Counted from the stretch's first letter, positions 9,052 to 17,849 are shown. The stretch is 48,514 bases of DNA from Candidatus Omnitrophota bacterium (GCA_003598175.1 QZKN01000015.1:1-48514), one strand, 5' to 3'. A program made the numbers and translations. Notes: generated by a model not told the origin, from the sequence alone.

Positions 9052-10079
9052 TATTGCGGGAAAACGATGCGCAGCGATTCGAGACACGGATTCAACTTGT
9101 CCACGAGAGCGTCATAATCGACTTCGAAAACCTTGATTGCGGCCAGGTCGGGCAGGTCGTCGGGCCGGGAGACCGTGGAGCGAACCGGAATTTGTTTGGC
9201 GCGGGATTCCGCCAGTTTTTGTTCGATTTCCGGCGAAAGGAGATAATCGATAAACGCCTTTCCGTTTTCCGGATTCGGCCCATTTTTAATCAAGGCGACG
9301 GTATTGGGAATGACGAGCGTTCCATCGCCGTCCTGATCCAAAAAGATCATCCGCACCGGCTTGTTTTCGGCCAACGCAGCGAAGGCGTCGTCGGTGTCGG
9401 TCAAACCGTACGCCAAAGAGCCGCGCGCCACTTCGTCCCGCACTGTGGCATTTCCGGGCAGTAATTTTAAATTGTTGTTTTTGACCTCTCGCATATAAAT
9501 GAGAAATCCGGCCTCTCCCCATTTTGCGAAGAGAGCTGCCATATGAAGCGCGGTCGTGCCGAATTCCGGAATGGCCATGCCTGTTTTCCCCGCATATTTG
9601 CGCAGTCCCAACGCGGGGACCGACGCGGGGGTTTCGGAATCGGGGACCAGATCCGTATTGATGATCATCACGCGCGCGCGAACGGAAAAACCGGTCCAAA
9701 ATCGATCCAGGTCTTTATATTTATTGGGAATATCCGCGGCGGAGGGCGAATCGTAAGGCGTCAGCAAATTTTCTTTCTTTAACTGAACCGTTCGTAAGAT
9801 TTCCGAATTCCAGAACACGTCGCATTGCGGATTGTGTTTTTCATGCAAAAGGCGGTTGAACAAGCCGGTGGTTTTCGTGAGTTCGGAATCGTACACGGTT
9901 TGGACTTCCATTTCCGGATTTCGGCTCATGAATTCGGCAATGATCGGCTCCGAATAATCACGATCGACGGAAGTGTAAATCGTGAGCGCATTCCGTTTCG
10001 CACACCCCACATGCCACCAGCAAACAACCAACATCACTAATAATAAGCGAATTCCATGAATGGTCCGATGATTTTGCAC
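9051..10079 (-). CDS. ABC transporter solute-binding lipoprotein, iron/thiamine-type
   Basis: The GTG at 10079 has AGGAG seven bases upstream and gives a 342-residue protein; longer readings run into the preceding gene. The N-terminus is a lipoprotein-like signal ending HVGC (Cys26). The mature domain opens with LTIYTSVDRDYSEPIIAEF, characteristic of periplasmic binding proteins of the FbpA/ThiB class, and contains the hinge-region motif YGLTDTDDA. The protein would capture a solute and deliver it to the permease. The adjacent tyrosine pair that holds iron in classical FbpA is not present anywhere, so iron should not be assumed. It starts 16 bases after the coiled-coil membrane protein gene and overlaps the permease start by one base. 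Confidence 0.9.
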   Translation of the reverse strand: MQNHRTIHGIRLLLVMLVVCWWHVGCAKRNALTIYTSVDRDYSEPIIAEFMSRNPEMEVQTVYDSELTKTTGLFNRLLHEKHNPQCDVFWNSEILRTVQLKKENLLTPYDSPSAADIPNKYKDLDRFWTGFSVRARVMIINTDLVPDSETPASVPALGLRKYAGKTGMAIPEFGTTALHMAALFAKWGEAGFLIYMREVKNNNLKLLPGNATVRDEVARGSLAYGLTDTDDAFAALAENKPVRMIFLDQDGDGTLVIPNTVALIKNGPNPENGKAFIDYLLSPEIEQKLAESRAKQIPVRSTVSRPDDLPDLAAIKVFEVDYDALVDKLNPCLESLRIVFPQ

Positions 10080-10095
10080 GTTGAAACTCCTACTC

Positions 10096-11745
10096 TTATT
10101 GAGATGCGCCGTTATTGGCCGAAGCACTTTTTTCGCCGGTCGAGTTGGCATTGGCGCTATCCTGCTGGAGCACGTCGAAATACGCGCGAACCTGATACAG
10201 ATAGGGGATGGGGACGCGTTCCTTGGCAAGAGCGCTTTCCTCGGCCTGGCGGTGTTCAAAAAAAGCCTCGCTTAATTCAACCACGGATTCCCCTTTTTGG
10301 GGAGGTCCGTCCACCAGCACCGATCCCAACAACGGCCCTTTTCCGAATTTTCCCTTCAATTTGGCGGTCTCGAATGCCACTTCATCTTCCGTAATCGGCA
10401 TGTACCCCCCGCGGCCGATTCCGGGGCCGCCCATCCCCGCGCCGGCTTTTCGGCTTTCCCCCGCTTGCCACGGACGAACTCCCGGTATTCGCCCTCCTTC
10501 CCCGTCTCCACTCCCCAATCCGGCGCCTTCCCCGAACAATCCCATCATATTTCCCAAATCTCCCAACTCTCCCAATTGATCGGTCATGGCATATTTCGAA
10601 GATTTCAGATCCTGCAAGGCCTGATCGAGAAGGAGAATCTGATCCGCCACTTCCTGCAAGTCCGATAAATTGATCTGCGCCAATTGCAGCGCTTTCATGG
10701 CGGACTGCGAATCACCCACTTCCAAATTTTTGGCGGCGTTGGCCAAGGCCTTGGCCAGAGGCGAATTCATTTCCAGCGCGCCGGCGAGATTGCTCAGTTC
10801 ATCGGAAAGGCGTTTTTGATTGTCGGAATCCATCGATTCCATCTTCAATTTTTTCTGGATTTCCTTGAGCGCGTCGGCCGCTTTTTTGAAATCGGAATTT
10901 TGCATGCTTTGCGCCAGTTCCCCCGTCATTTTCTGCCGCATTTGCTGGGCCATTTGCGAGGATTCCGGTTTCATGGTTTCCAATTGGGTTTTTCGCTTTT
11001 CCCACTCATCTTCCAGCGAGGAAAGTTTGGCCAGCGCTTCCCGCTTGTCGATTTTTCCCTTGGCCAAATCTTTGGCCAGATCTTTCACATCTTGTGAAAT
11101 TTTGGCTGCTTCGATGAGTTGTTTTTCCTGATCGCGCCGTTCCATTACCAACTGGCGTTGGATGAATTTCTGCAATTCTTTCTCTACTTTTTCCTGTTCC
11201 GCAACGCCGGCCTGCGCCTGGCCGCGACCGGTGATCAAATCCCATTGTGGCAATACGAACAAGGTTAAAATAAGAAGAACAGACGGCGCCCAAAACCACC
11301 GCAATTCACGCGGACTTTGAAATGGAAACGCTTTCCGCAGATCCAACTTGCCGCATGTATACAAGGCGTCATGCAATAACGCTTTTCTCCACTCGATATC
11401 GTTCGCCGCGTCGTCTTCACACTTTCCCAATTCCAACGCGGAAGAGATTTTCTCTTTCAGGAAAAGATGTTGATCCACCAAAATGGCGGATTCTTTCAAA
11501 TGGGTTCGATTGATCCAAAACCACAGAAACGCCGCCGGCGCGGAAATCCCCACAATAACAAGCGTGACCGGAAGAGACCACTCCACCCACGGCGTGAATT
11601 TCAATATCGCGCCTGTTCCGCATGATATCACCAGCGCATAAAATAACGAGCGGATCCATTTTTCACAAAGGGAAATACGGAGAAACCGCCGATGAGCCTG
11701 TTTGACGCGTCGTTCCAAATGAAGGTATTCATTCGATTCGGCCAT
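10096..11745 (-). CDS. Membrane-anchored coiled-coil protein, DUF4175-like
   Basis: A 549-residue protein with three transmembrane helices (about 32-49, 56-76 and 149-167). A long charged coiled-coil region follows from about 180 to 390, with repeated units such as KDLAKDLAKGK and MAQQMRQKMTGELAQSM. A Gly-rich linker (about 400-450) and a C-terminal segment containing PYLYQVRAYFDVLQQ complete it. This organisation resembles DUF4175-type proteins that occur in MoxR/VWA clusters; that assignment is from architecture only. GGAGAG lies five bases before the ATG. The binding-protein gene follows after 16 bases, so it is in the transporter operon and may link that operon to the Bat-type genes at 1146-4064. 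Confidence 0.8.
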   Translation of the reverse strand: MAESNEYLHLERRVKQAHRRFLRISLCEKWIRSLFYALVISCGTGAILKFTPWVEWSLPVTLVIVGISAPAAFLWFWINRTHLKESAILVDQHLFLKEKISSALELGKCEDDAANDIEWRKALLHDALYTCGKLDLRKAFPFQSPRELRWFWAPSVLLILTLFVLPQWDLITGRGQAQAGVAEQEKVEKELQKFIQRQLVMERRDQEKQLIEAAKISQDVKDLAKDLAKGKIDKREALAKLSSLEDEWEKRKTQLETMKPESSQMAQQMRQKMTGELAQSMQNSDFKKAADALKEIQKKLKMESMDSDNQKRLSDELSNLAGALEMNSPLAKALANAAKNLEVGDSQSAMKALQLAQINLSDLQEVADQILLLDQALQDLKSSKYAMTDQLGELGDLGNMMGLFGEGAGLGSGDGEGGRIPGVRPWQAGESRKAGAGMGGPGIGRGGYMPITEDEVAFETAKLKGKFGKGPLLGSVLVDGPPQKGESVVELSEAFFEHRQAEESALAKERVPIPYLYQVRAYFDVLQQDSANANSTGEKSASANNGASQ

Positions 11746-11861
11746 GAATTCTCTCCACTCCCCAAAATCGTTCGTTTTATTTGTTTTAGATGATATCGCT
11801 GTTTTTCGGATTGCGTCAATTCATTGGATGAGGATTCGGAGCATTCGCGGAGTTGAAGACA

Positions 11862-12461
11862 CTATTCTTTGATCTTGAGCTGCAACGCATATTGAATTTC
11901 GTCGGATCCGTGAGGAATATTCAATTCAAAGACGTATCCGGGATATTGAAGTTGCACGGCATTGCGATAATACATATAGCGGGTTTTCTTCGCTCCGGCC
12001 GGCAATTGCCATCGGCCCACTCGAACGTTGATTTTTTTCTCGGGATCCTCTCCATCCATGGAAGCATAACAACCATACCGGATGGACTTTCCCGCTTTCA
12101 AATTCTCATCCTGCCGCGTGATCTCAAAGAAAAACACGACCACATTCGCGTTGGGATTCTTACGCAAGGCCGCCAGCGAATCGCCCGTGATCGTGATCGG
12201 ATTATCGCCGATTTGCAGTGCAATCGGCGTCGCTTCAGAAAGCAGGCTTCCTTTTTCGAACAGGTCGCCCTGCAATCGATCCAGTTCCGCGCGAGAAATC
12301 CCGTTGTCGACCAGATTTTCGACAGCGGAAACGGACATGGAAAATACATAGGCCTTAATGGAAACGGGGGAATCCTGTCCCCATGCCAGAACCGCCATTT
12401 GTGAAACCAACACCGCCGCTATCAGCATCCCCATCTTTTTTGCATTCCGGTTTGACATCAT
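11862..12461 (-). CDS. Secreted protein of unknown function
   Basis: A 199-residue protein with a clear Sec signal (KK, then a hydrophobic stretch to AVLAWG-Q, cleavage near residue 28). The mature part is mixed alpha/beta and contains LRKNPNANVVVFFFEITRQ and YMYYRNAVQLQYPGYVFELN. No cysteines or known motifs suggest an enzyme. A strong GGGAGGT lies six bases before the ATG. It is the first gene of the minus-strand group 12461-5470 and lies 116 bases before the coiled-coil membrane protein gene. The family is not recognised. Confidence 0.75.
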   Translation of the reverse strand: MMSNRNAKKMGMLIAAVLVSQMAVLAWGQDSPVSIKAYVFSMSVSAVENLVDNGISRAELDRLQGDLFEKGSLLSEATPIALQIGDNPITITGDSLAALRKNPNANVVVFFFEITRQDENLKAGKSIRYGCYASMDGEDPEKKINVRVGRWQLPAGAKKTRYMYYRNAVQLQYPGYVFELNIPHGSDEIQYALQLKIKE

Positions 12462-12794
12462 AATTGACCTCCCTTGTCTTGATTTCTTGTATTTTTTTGA
12501 AATATCTCAAAACAACATCTTGCCGATCGCTTTCCAACGATCGTGTGTGGAATCCCCATCTCCGTAAAAATGGTTTCTCTTATTATACACGATAATGGAA
12601 ATAATGAATATAATAGACCCATTCTCGATTAATTGAATAGGAAGACGGCGTTATTGCAATCCGTCGTCTGTTTTGGATTCCTCATTACACGTACATCGCT
12701 CATACGGGCATCCGGGACAAACGTATCGTCCTGGCCTTCCGTCGCGGTAACGAAATCAAACACTGTATGCAACAGGATACGGGACAACAAATCA
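12462..12794. promoter_or_regulatory. Divergent promoter region between secreted protein and thiL
   Basis: The 333 bases between these divergently transcribed genes hold no gene I can support. TATAAT occurs on the minus strand at 12582-12587 and on the plus strand at 12609-12614, suitable -10 elements for the two directions. Neither has a good -35 match, so the sites are tentative. The plus frame is open from 12633, but that stretch does not look like ThiL protein. Confidence 0.35.
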
Positions 12795-13793
12795 ATGGGA
12801 ACACAAAAAACGGTCGGCGAATTCGGTGAATTTGCGCTCATCCGCCGGATCAGCGAAATACTCGGCTTGAATTCGAAGGAGGTCATCGTCGGTTTGGGCG
12901 ACGATGCGGCGGTTGTAAATCTTCCAAATCGTCCCCTCGTGATCACGACGGATACCATGATCGAAACGGTTCATTTTCGGCGCGAGTGGGGGTCGGCGTC
13001 CGAATTGGCGGTCAAATCGTTGGCTTCCAATATGAGCGATTTGGCGGCCAAATGCGCGGAGCCCGCCTATTGTCTCGTTACGTTGGGCTTATCTCCGGAA
13101 ACGCCGATTGCCTGGGTGGAAGAGTTTTATCAGACGCTGGCGCGTCTGCGATCGGAATGGGGAGTGGAAGTGATCGGAGGCGACACCGTGCGTTCTTCTC
13201 AGCTCCTGATTTCCATTACGGCGCTTGGATATCAGATTCCACTCCATCCGATCGAAAATCGCACGGCGCGCATCGGAGATCGAATTCTGGTGACGGGAAC
13301 GGTTGGCGATGCGGCCGCCGGATTGGAAATTCTGCAAAATCGCGCGCCCAAAGAGAGCGTTTCCGATGTGGATACGTTTTTAATCCGCCGTTTTCAGCAA
13401 CCGACGCCGCGATTCCGTGAAGCCATGCGCATGATTGAAACGACGACCCCCACATCGATGACGGATATCAGCGACGGCCTCGCCCGCGACCTGCCCAAAT
13501 TGTGCCATGCATCCGGCGTCGGCGCCCGGATCCATCCACAACGTTTACCATGCAGTCTGGCGTTAAAAGACTATGCCAGGGAACGCGCGGCACTCTACGC
13601 ATGGAAAGGCGGCGAGGATTACGAACTCCTATTTACGCTGCCGCCATCGGAAACGGATCGGCTGATCGGGTGTTGGGATGATCCGCATTGTCCACTTACG
13701 GTGATCGGAGAAATCACCTCGCCGGCGTCCGGAATCGTACTGACCGATTGGAACGAGCCCTCCATTGAGGGATTCGATCATTTTCGATCGTAA
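12795..13793 (+). CDS. thiL: Thiamine-monophosphate kinase
   Basis: ThiL uses ATP to phosphorylate thiamine monophosphate to thiamine diphosphate, the last step of cofactor synthesis, in the cytoplasm. The frame is open from 12633, but the family begins at FGEFALIRRI, so I take the ATG at 12795 (332 residues, the usual length), with GGGA upstream. Family motifs are clear: GLGDDAAVV, TTDTMIETVHF, NMSDLAAKCAEP for metal and nucleotide binding, GGDTVRSSQ, TDISDGLARDL and the C-terminal GGEDYELLFT. It stands alone on the plus strand and converges with the regulator gene, leaving 10 bases between stops. Confidence 0.95.
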   Translation: MGTQKTVGEFGEFALIRRISEILGLNSKEVIVGLGDDAAVVNLPNRPLVITTDTMIETVHFRREWGSASELAVKSLASNMSDLAAKCAEPAYCLVTLGLSPETPIAWVEEFYQTLARLRSEWGVEVIGGDTVRSSQLLISITALGYQIPLHPIENRTARIGDRILVTGTVGDAAAGLEILQNRAPKESVSDVDTFLIRRFQQPTPRFREAMRMIETTTPTSMTDISDGLARDLPKLCHASGVGARIHPQRLPCSLALKDYARERAALYAWKGGEDYELLFTLPPSETDRLIGCWDDPHCPLTVIGEITSPASGIVLTDWNEPSIEGFDHFRS

Positions 13794-13803
13794 TCCGTTC
13801 TCA

Positions 13804-14898
13804 TTATTGCGGCGCGGAAGGCGTCAGGGTGGCAAGAGAAGAGCGGATCACCAATTTCGACGGAATCACCAACGAGTGGATTTTTTCCCCTTGAATGGTG
13901 CGATGCAAAAGTTCGACGGCGGCTTTTCCTTCCTCGGCCAACGGCTGTGCAACCGTGGTCAGTCCGATCGCCTGCGAAAAGGGCAGATCATCAAAACCGG
14001 TGATGGAAATTTTCGACGCCACATCCGTGTTCACGTTGTTCAGCAGACTGTACACGTGCGTGGCAATCTGATCGTTCAGGCACATCAGCACCGACGGTTC
14101 ATGCTCGTATAATAGCACTTCGAATTCCTGCGCGCTCATATCCAATGGTTTGCGGCTGTCCACGCTGGTCACTTCAGCCAGATCGGCTTTGAGATCTTCA
14201 CTTTGCGCCGCCCGTAAAAATCCCTTGATTCGCGCATTCGTGGTCGTACTGCGGATTTCCTCCCAACGAACCACCAGAATTCGGCGGTGCCCGCGCCGGA
14301 GCACTTCCCGCGTCAGTTCCGCCATCGCGTCTTCATTATCGGTCTGAACCAGAACGGTATCCGGCAATTCCTCGATATCCCGATCCACCAGAACGACGGG
14401 AATGCGGGCGTCCTGAAACAGTTTGTACCATCGCACGTTGCACGAGGGATCGGCCACTCGTTCGAGCGGCGTGGCGATCACACCCGCGGCTTTGCGGGCA
14501 ATCAAGCGATCGGCGAACGTTTCCACTTTCTCCATATCTTCATCGGTGCTGCACAGCATCACTTCATACCCCATCAAGTGAGAATGCTTTTCAATGCTGT
14601 GAAGAATGATCGAAAAAATCCCACGATCGGTGCGCGGAACCAGCACGCCGATGAGAGGCGCATTCTTCATGGGCCGCATGATGTACGTGCCCTTGCCCTG
14701 CACTCGTCGCAGATAGCCCTCCTGCACCAATTCCTGCAATGCACGTATTACGGTCATCTTACTTGCGCCAAAGCGCTCGATCAGCGCGGCTTCTGACGCC
14801 AATTGGTGGCCTTCATGAAGAATGCCGTGCTCGATTTCCTGTCGGATCGCTTCTTTGATCTGAACATATTTCGGCAAGCGGTCGAATAATTGAGACAT
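13804..14898 (-). CDS. GntR-headed, LacI-bodied transcription regulator
   Basis: This 364-residue regulator joins a GntR-type winged helix (about 8-75, containing ALIERFGASKMTVIRALQEL and RVQGKGTYI) to a periplasmic-binding-like sensor domain of LacI type (about 78-355, with PLIGVLVPRTDRG and TGFDDLPFSQAIGLTTVAQP). The architecture is that of AraR-type sugar-responsive repressors, so an effector sugar or sugar-like molecule is expected. AAGGA lies four bases before the ATG. It converges with thiL, and the next gene upstream (15153-15746) is a phospholipid enzyme on the same strand. No sugar-catabolic operon is adjacent, so the target is not evident, although the class II aldolase at 17123 is a candidate. 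Confidence 0.93.
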   Translation of the reverse strand: MSQLFDRLPKYVQIKEAIRQEIEHGILHEGHQLASEAALIERFGASKMTVIRALQELVQEGYLRRVQGKGTYIMRPMKNAPLIGVLVPRTDRGIFSIILHSIEKHSHLMGYEVMLCSTDEDMEKVETFADRLIARKAAGVIATPLERVADPSCNVRWYKLFQDARIPVVLVDRDIEELPDTVLVQTDNEDAMAELTREVLRRGHRRILVVRWEEIRSTTTNARIKGFLRAAQSEDLKADLAEVTSVDSRKPLDMSAQEFEVLLYEHEPSVLMCLNDQIATHVYSLLNNVNTDVASKISITGFDDLPFSQAIGLTTVAQPLAEEGKAAVELLHRTIQGEKIHSLVIPSKLVIRSSLATLTPSAPQ

Positions 14899-15152
14899 GA
14901 TTCCTTACCCCGAACGGATACGAAAAATAAGTGATTAAGGATGAAAACAAGGTTCATGAATGGATCACGAACAAAAATATCGTAAGAACGCCGAACCGAA
15001 TCGCAATCGCGACCATTCCGACAATCATCAATTTGTTCGGCGTAGTAAACTTAATGCATTAAGATTACATCCGGCGACAAATTGTTCAAGGATAAGGGGA
15101 AAAATGAATGGGGAAAGAAGCATGGCGGCGCAGGATTCGGTCATCCCATCAT

Positions 15153-15746
15153 TTATTTCTTATCGGATTTCAATATGGTCGGTACGACTTCCATCAGATA
15201 ATCAATGGTGGAATACACGGTTTCCAGGCATGCGATTCCCATCAGGATATTCGAAATCAAATAAACCGATTCATATAGGTCGGAATCGCGCGGAGCGAAA
15301 CTGTGCATACATAAAATCGATACAATTACAATCGCCTGGATGAATGCTTTCGGGCGTTCCCTCTTTCCCGCGTCGAATTGGATGTTTTTATAGGCGCAGA
15401 CCGTCCGAATGGTCGAAACGATAAAATCTCGATACAGAACCGGCAAAACCAGAAATATCGATATGTATCGGTGGATGGCAAAGCAAAGAAAAACCGTACT
15501 GCGATAAATCGTATCCGCCAACGGATCCAAGATTTTGCCGAAATCGGTCGCTTCCCCGCGTCTTCTGGCAATATAACCGTCGATCCAATCGGTCAGTTCG
15601 CAAAAAATCACCAGTCCGAGAATCAGATAGGGAATGATACGCCCGGGCAGAAAAAACAAAACCGCCAGCACGGGACCAAGTACCAATCGCAGACAGGAGA
15701 GAAGATTGGGAAAATTCAAGACGCGTTTCAAGGATTGGTAAGGCAT
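15153..15746 (-). CDS. CDP-alcohol phosphatidyltransferase, second of tandem pair
   Basis: A 197-residue integral membrane enzyme. It transfers a phosphatidyl group from a CDP-activated lipid to an alcohol at the cytoplasmic face of the inner membrane. The family signature is complete: Asp53, Asp56-Gly57, Ala60-Arg61, Gly70, Asp74 and Asp78, within TDWIDGYIARRRGEATDFG and ILDPLAD. Its ATG overlaps the stop of the preceding paralogue as TAATG. Two such enzymes in tandem suggest distinct acceptors, for example glycerol-3-phosphate for one and another alcohol for this one, but the specificity cannot be read from the motif. Confidence 0.9.
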   Translation of the reverse strand: MPYQSLKRVLNFPNLLSCLRLVLGPVLAVLFFLPGRIIPYLILGLVIFCELTDWIDGYIARRRGEATDFGKILDPLADTIYRSTVFLCFAIHRYISIFLVLPVLYRDFIVSTIRTVCAYKNIQFDAGKRERPKAFIQAIVIVSILCMHSFAPRDSDLYESVYLISNILMGIACLETVYSTIDYLMEVVPTILKSDKK

Positions 15747-16309
15747 TAAGGCGTCCCCTTCGATCTGTGCAAGGTGTTGTCGGAGGCTTGTTGCAATGCT
15801 TGATACACGTAATGGAACAGCGCCGATATCGTCAGGACGGCGGTGAGGAATTGGATGATGGTTAACGCCATTTTATTGGTAAAAAGAATGATGACGCACA
15901 CTGTCAGAAACTGAAAACCGGTGGCGCTTTTCCCAAGAAAAGATGGTTTGATCTCAAATTTTCCGTACAGCATCACGTAAAAACACCATCCGATACTGAC
16001 TAAAATATCTTTCGTCACCACGATGATGGCCAGCCAGGGAGGAATTTGGTTATACACCGCCAGAAGAACGAAGGAAGTGACGACAAACAATTTATCCGCC
16101 AACGGATCCAGCAGACTGCCCAACGACGTAATTTCCCCTCGTTTCCGGGCAATATAACCATCCAGGAAATCGCTGACAATAATACAGACCAATAGAATCC
16201 GGCACCAGAAAAGAATCGATTCATGTCCATTCAAATGATAATACAATGCCATGAAAAAACAGGGCACCAGCATCACGCGAGACATGGATACATAATTCGG
16301 AAGATTCAT
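15746..16309 (-). CDS. pgsA: CDP-diacylglycerol-glycerol-3-phosphate 3-phosphatidyltransferase-like
   Basis: A 187-residue membrane enzyme with the full CDP-alcohol phosphatidyltransferase motif (Asp47, Asp50-Gly51, Ala54-Arg55, Gly64, Asp68, Asp72 in SDFLDGYIARKRGEITSLG and LLDPLAD) and about six helices. The N-terminus, NLPNYVSMSRVMLVP, is typical of PgsA, which makes phosphatidylglycerol phosphate from CDP-diacylglycerol and glycerol-3-phosphate. The presence of gpsA about 1.5 kb away fits that role. No Shine-Dalgarno sequence is visible before the ATG. The symbol is by similarity, and either member of the pair could be the true PgsA. Confidence 0.85.
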   Translation of the reverse strand: MNLPNYVSMSRVMLVPCFFMALYYHLNGHESILFWCRILLVCIIVSDFLDGYIARKRGEITSLGSLLDPLADKLFVVTSFVLLAVYNQIPPWLAIIVVTKDILVSIGWCFYVMLYGKFEIKPSFLGKSATGFQFLTVCVIILFTNKMALTIIQFLTAVLTISALFHYVYQALQQASDNTLHRSKGTP

Positions 16310-16347
16310 GTGTTTGTTATTCGACGTCGTTTTTCATTGTTTCACTT

Positions 16348-16362
16348 GGGGGATATTCCCCC
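16348..16362. repeat. Small hairpin upstream of the phosphatidyltransferase genes
   Basis: GGGGGATATTCCCCC forms a 6-bp stem with a 3-nt loop about 40 bases upstream of the pgsA-like start (minus strand). It has the same geometry as the hairpins at 17-33 and 23655-23768 but another stem. It may be a leader hairpin or chance. The rest of 16310-16604 shows nothing I can name. Confidence 0.35.
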
Positions 16363-16604
16363 TGTATGGACGATAGCACAGGTACTATAACCCAAGTCAT
16401 CCATCTTTGAACCCCACTACGCGGGAGTGCTCATAAAAGTTTCCAATTCCACGCCATGCTTTCCTATCAAATACGACCGGATCGGAATTCGCTTTTCGAT
16501 CTGTTCCTTCACACCGTCAGTTCCGTTTTTGTGAATTCAGGCCGATTTCGAATTCCCGCAACGGTTACAACCTTGATTTTCAATCGTTAACGAAGCATTC
16601 TATA

Positions 16605-16958
16605 TTGATTCAAATATTATTCGAATGGAGCGAAATAAAACCTGTGTCGACGAAATTTGACGTCGAAAGACTGTTTAGCGGTTTCAAATTTGCCTGCGTC
16701 TGGATTTCGGGAATTTTACTGGTCTGGTTGTTTTGCCATCTTTTCATCCGCAGTTGCGGCGGCCCTTTCCCTTACCGGACCCGCGGTCCCTTTGCCAAAG
16801 AGGAATTCAAGCAACTGGGCGATCTGCCGCAATGGGAAAGTATATTAACCCTGCCTGGTTTGGAAGGAGAAACCACGTCCGAACGGCTGATCAAAGGGGA
16901 GGATATTCCTTCCTTGCAATTCGGAAATCCCGATAGCGCGACGCCATCCCAACCTTGA
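16605..16958 (+). CDS. Possible small single-pass membrane protein
   Basis: An open frame of up to 117 residues. It has one clear transmembrane helix (about 29-47, ACVWISGILLVWLFCHLFI) and a short soluble tail rich in Pro, Gly and Glu (FKQLGDLPQWESILTLPGLE). The longest reading begins at TTG and an internal GTG follows at codon 14; neither has a strong ribosome-binding site, so the start is uncertain. It stands alone between the divergent pgsA-like gene and the aldolase gene. A real gene is plausible because the helix and tail are protein-like, but I recognise no family. Confidence 0.45.
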   Translation: MIQILFEWSEIKPVSTKFDVERLFSGFKFACVWISGILLVWLFCHLFIRSCGGPFPYRTRGPFAKEEFKQLGDLPQWESILTLPGLEGETTSERLIKGEDIPSLQFGNPDSATPSQP

Positions 16959-17122
16959 AGAGAGACGGCGCCATTCTTTTTTGAAAAACACATTCTCGCG
17001 TATCCGCATTCGAGCTCTACAGAAAAAATCCGAATTTGCTACCATTCATTGAGAGAATACGGAGGAGAAGTGGGATTCCCTGCTTCCATACCAGCTGATT
17101 TCTAGGATGTTCCAAATCACCA

Positions 17123-17848
17123 ATGACCAATATTTACGAAGCCAAACAACAAATTGTCGAAATCGGACGGCGGATGTGGACGAAAGAATGGGTGGCGGCC
17201 AACGACGGCAACATATCCTGTAAAATTTCCGATGACGAATTCGTATGCACACCCACCGGCGTCAGTAAGGGATTTCTCGACGTCGGGGATTTGATCATCG
17301 TCGATCGCGAAGGCCGCAAACGCGCGGGAGGACCGTTGAAACCCTCGTCGGAAATCAAAATGCATCTCTTCGTTTACCGCGAGCGCCCGGACGTGCAAGC
17401 GGTGTGTCATGCGCATCCTCCCACAGCCACCGGCTTCGCCGTTGCAGGACTTTCTCTCGATCAATGCGTGCTACCCGAGGTGGTTGCGCTCATTGGTCAA
17501 ATTCCAACAGTGCCCTACGGCCTGCCTTCCACCGACGAAATCCCGCAGGCCATCGCTCCCTACGTCAAAACCAACAACGCCGTTCTCCTTGCCAATCACG
17601 GCGCGCTCTCGTGGGGCGACAATCTCATGCAAGCCTATTACCGCATGGAAACGATGGAGCATTTTGCGAAAATCCTGCTCGTCGCCATTCAATTGGGGAA
17701 GGTTAACGTATTTTCACGAGATCAAGTGGCGGCGCTGGAATCATTGCGGGATCGTTTCGGATTACAAGGCGCGTTTACGGGGTGTAACGTGAATACCCCG
17801 GCGATTCCCGTGAAGACCGGCGCGGTTCTCGATGTGAAACATTTCTGA
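17123..17848 (+). CDS. Class II aldolase/adducin family protein
   Basis: A cytoplasmic, zinc-dependent sugar-phosphate aldolase or epimerase of 241 residues, in the L-fuculose-phosphate aldolase and ribulose-phosphate 4-epimerase family. The substrate phosphate loop NDGN is at 27-30, the catalytic-type Glu77 lies in SSEIKMHL, zinc ligands His96 and His98 lie in CHAHPP, and the third ligand His159 lies in LANHGALSWG. Products of this family include dihydroxyacetone phosphate, which the neighbouring GpsA reduces to glycerol-3-phosphate. The two genes converge with a single base between their stops, so this functional link is an inference. The exact sugar is unknown. Confidence 0.92.
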   Translation: MTNIYEAKQQIVEIGRRMWTKEWVAANDGNISCKISDDEFVCTPTGVSKGFLDVGDLIIVDREGRKRAGGPLKPSSEIKMHLFVYRERPDVQAVCHAHPPTATGFAVAGLSLDQCVLPEVVALIGQIPTVPYGLPSTDEIPQAIAPYVKTNNAVLLANHGALSWGDNLMQAYYRMETMEHFAKILLVAIQLGKVNVFSRDQVAALESLRDRFGLQGAFTGCNVNTPAIPVKTGAVLDVKHF

Positions 17849-17849
17849 T

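Noticed and set aside
10080..10259. N-terminal extension of the solute-binding protein to 10259
   Set aside because: It would overlap the upstream gene by over 160 bases and read as basic low-complexity sequence. The GTG at 10079 has AGGAG at ideal spacing and a lipoprotein signal directly after it.
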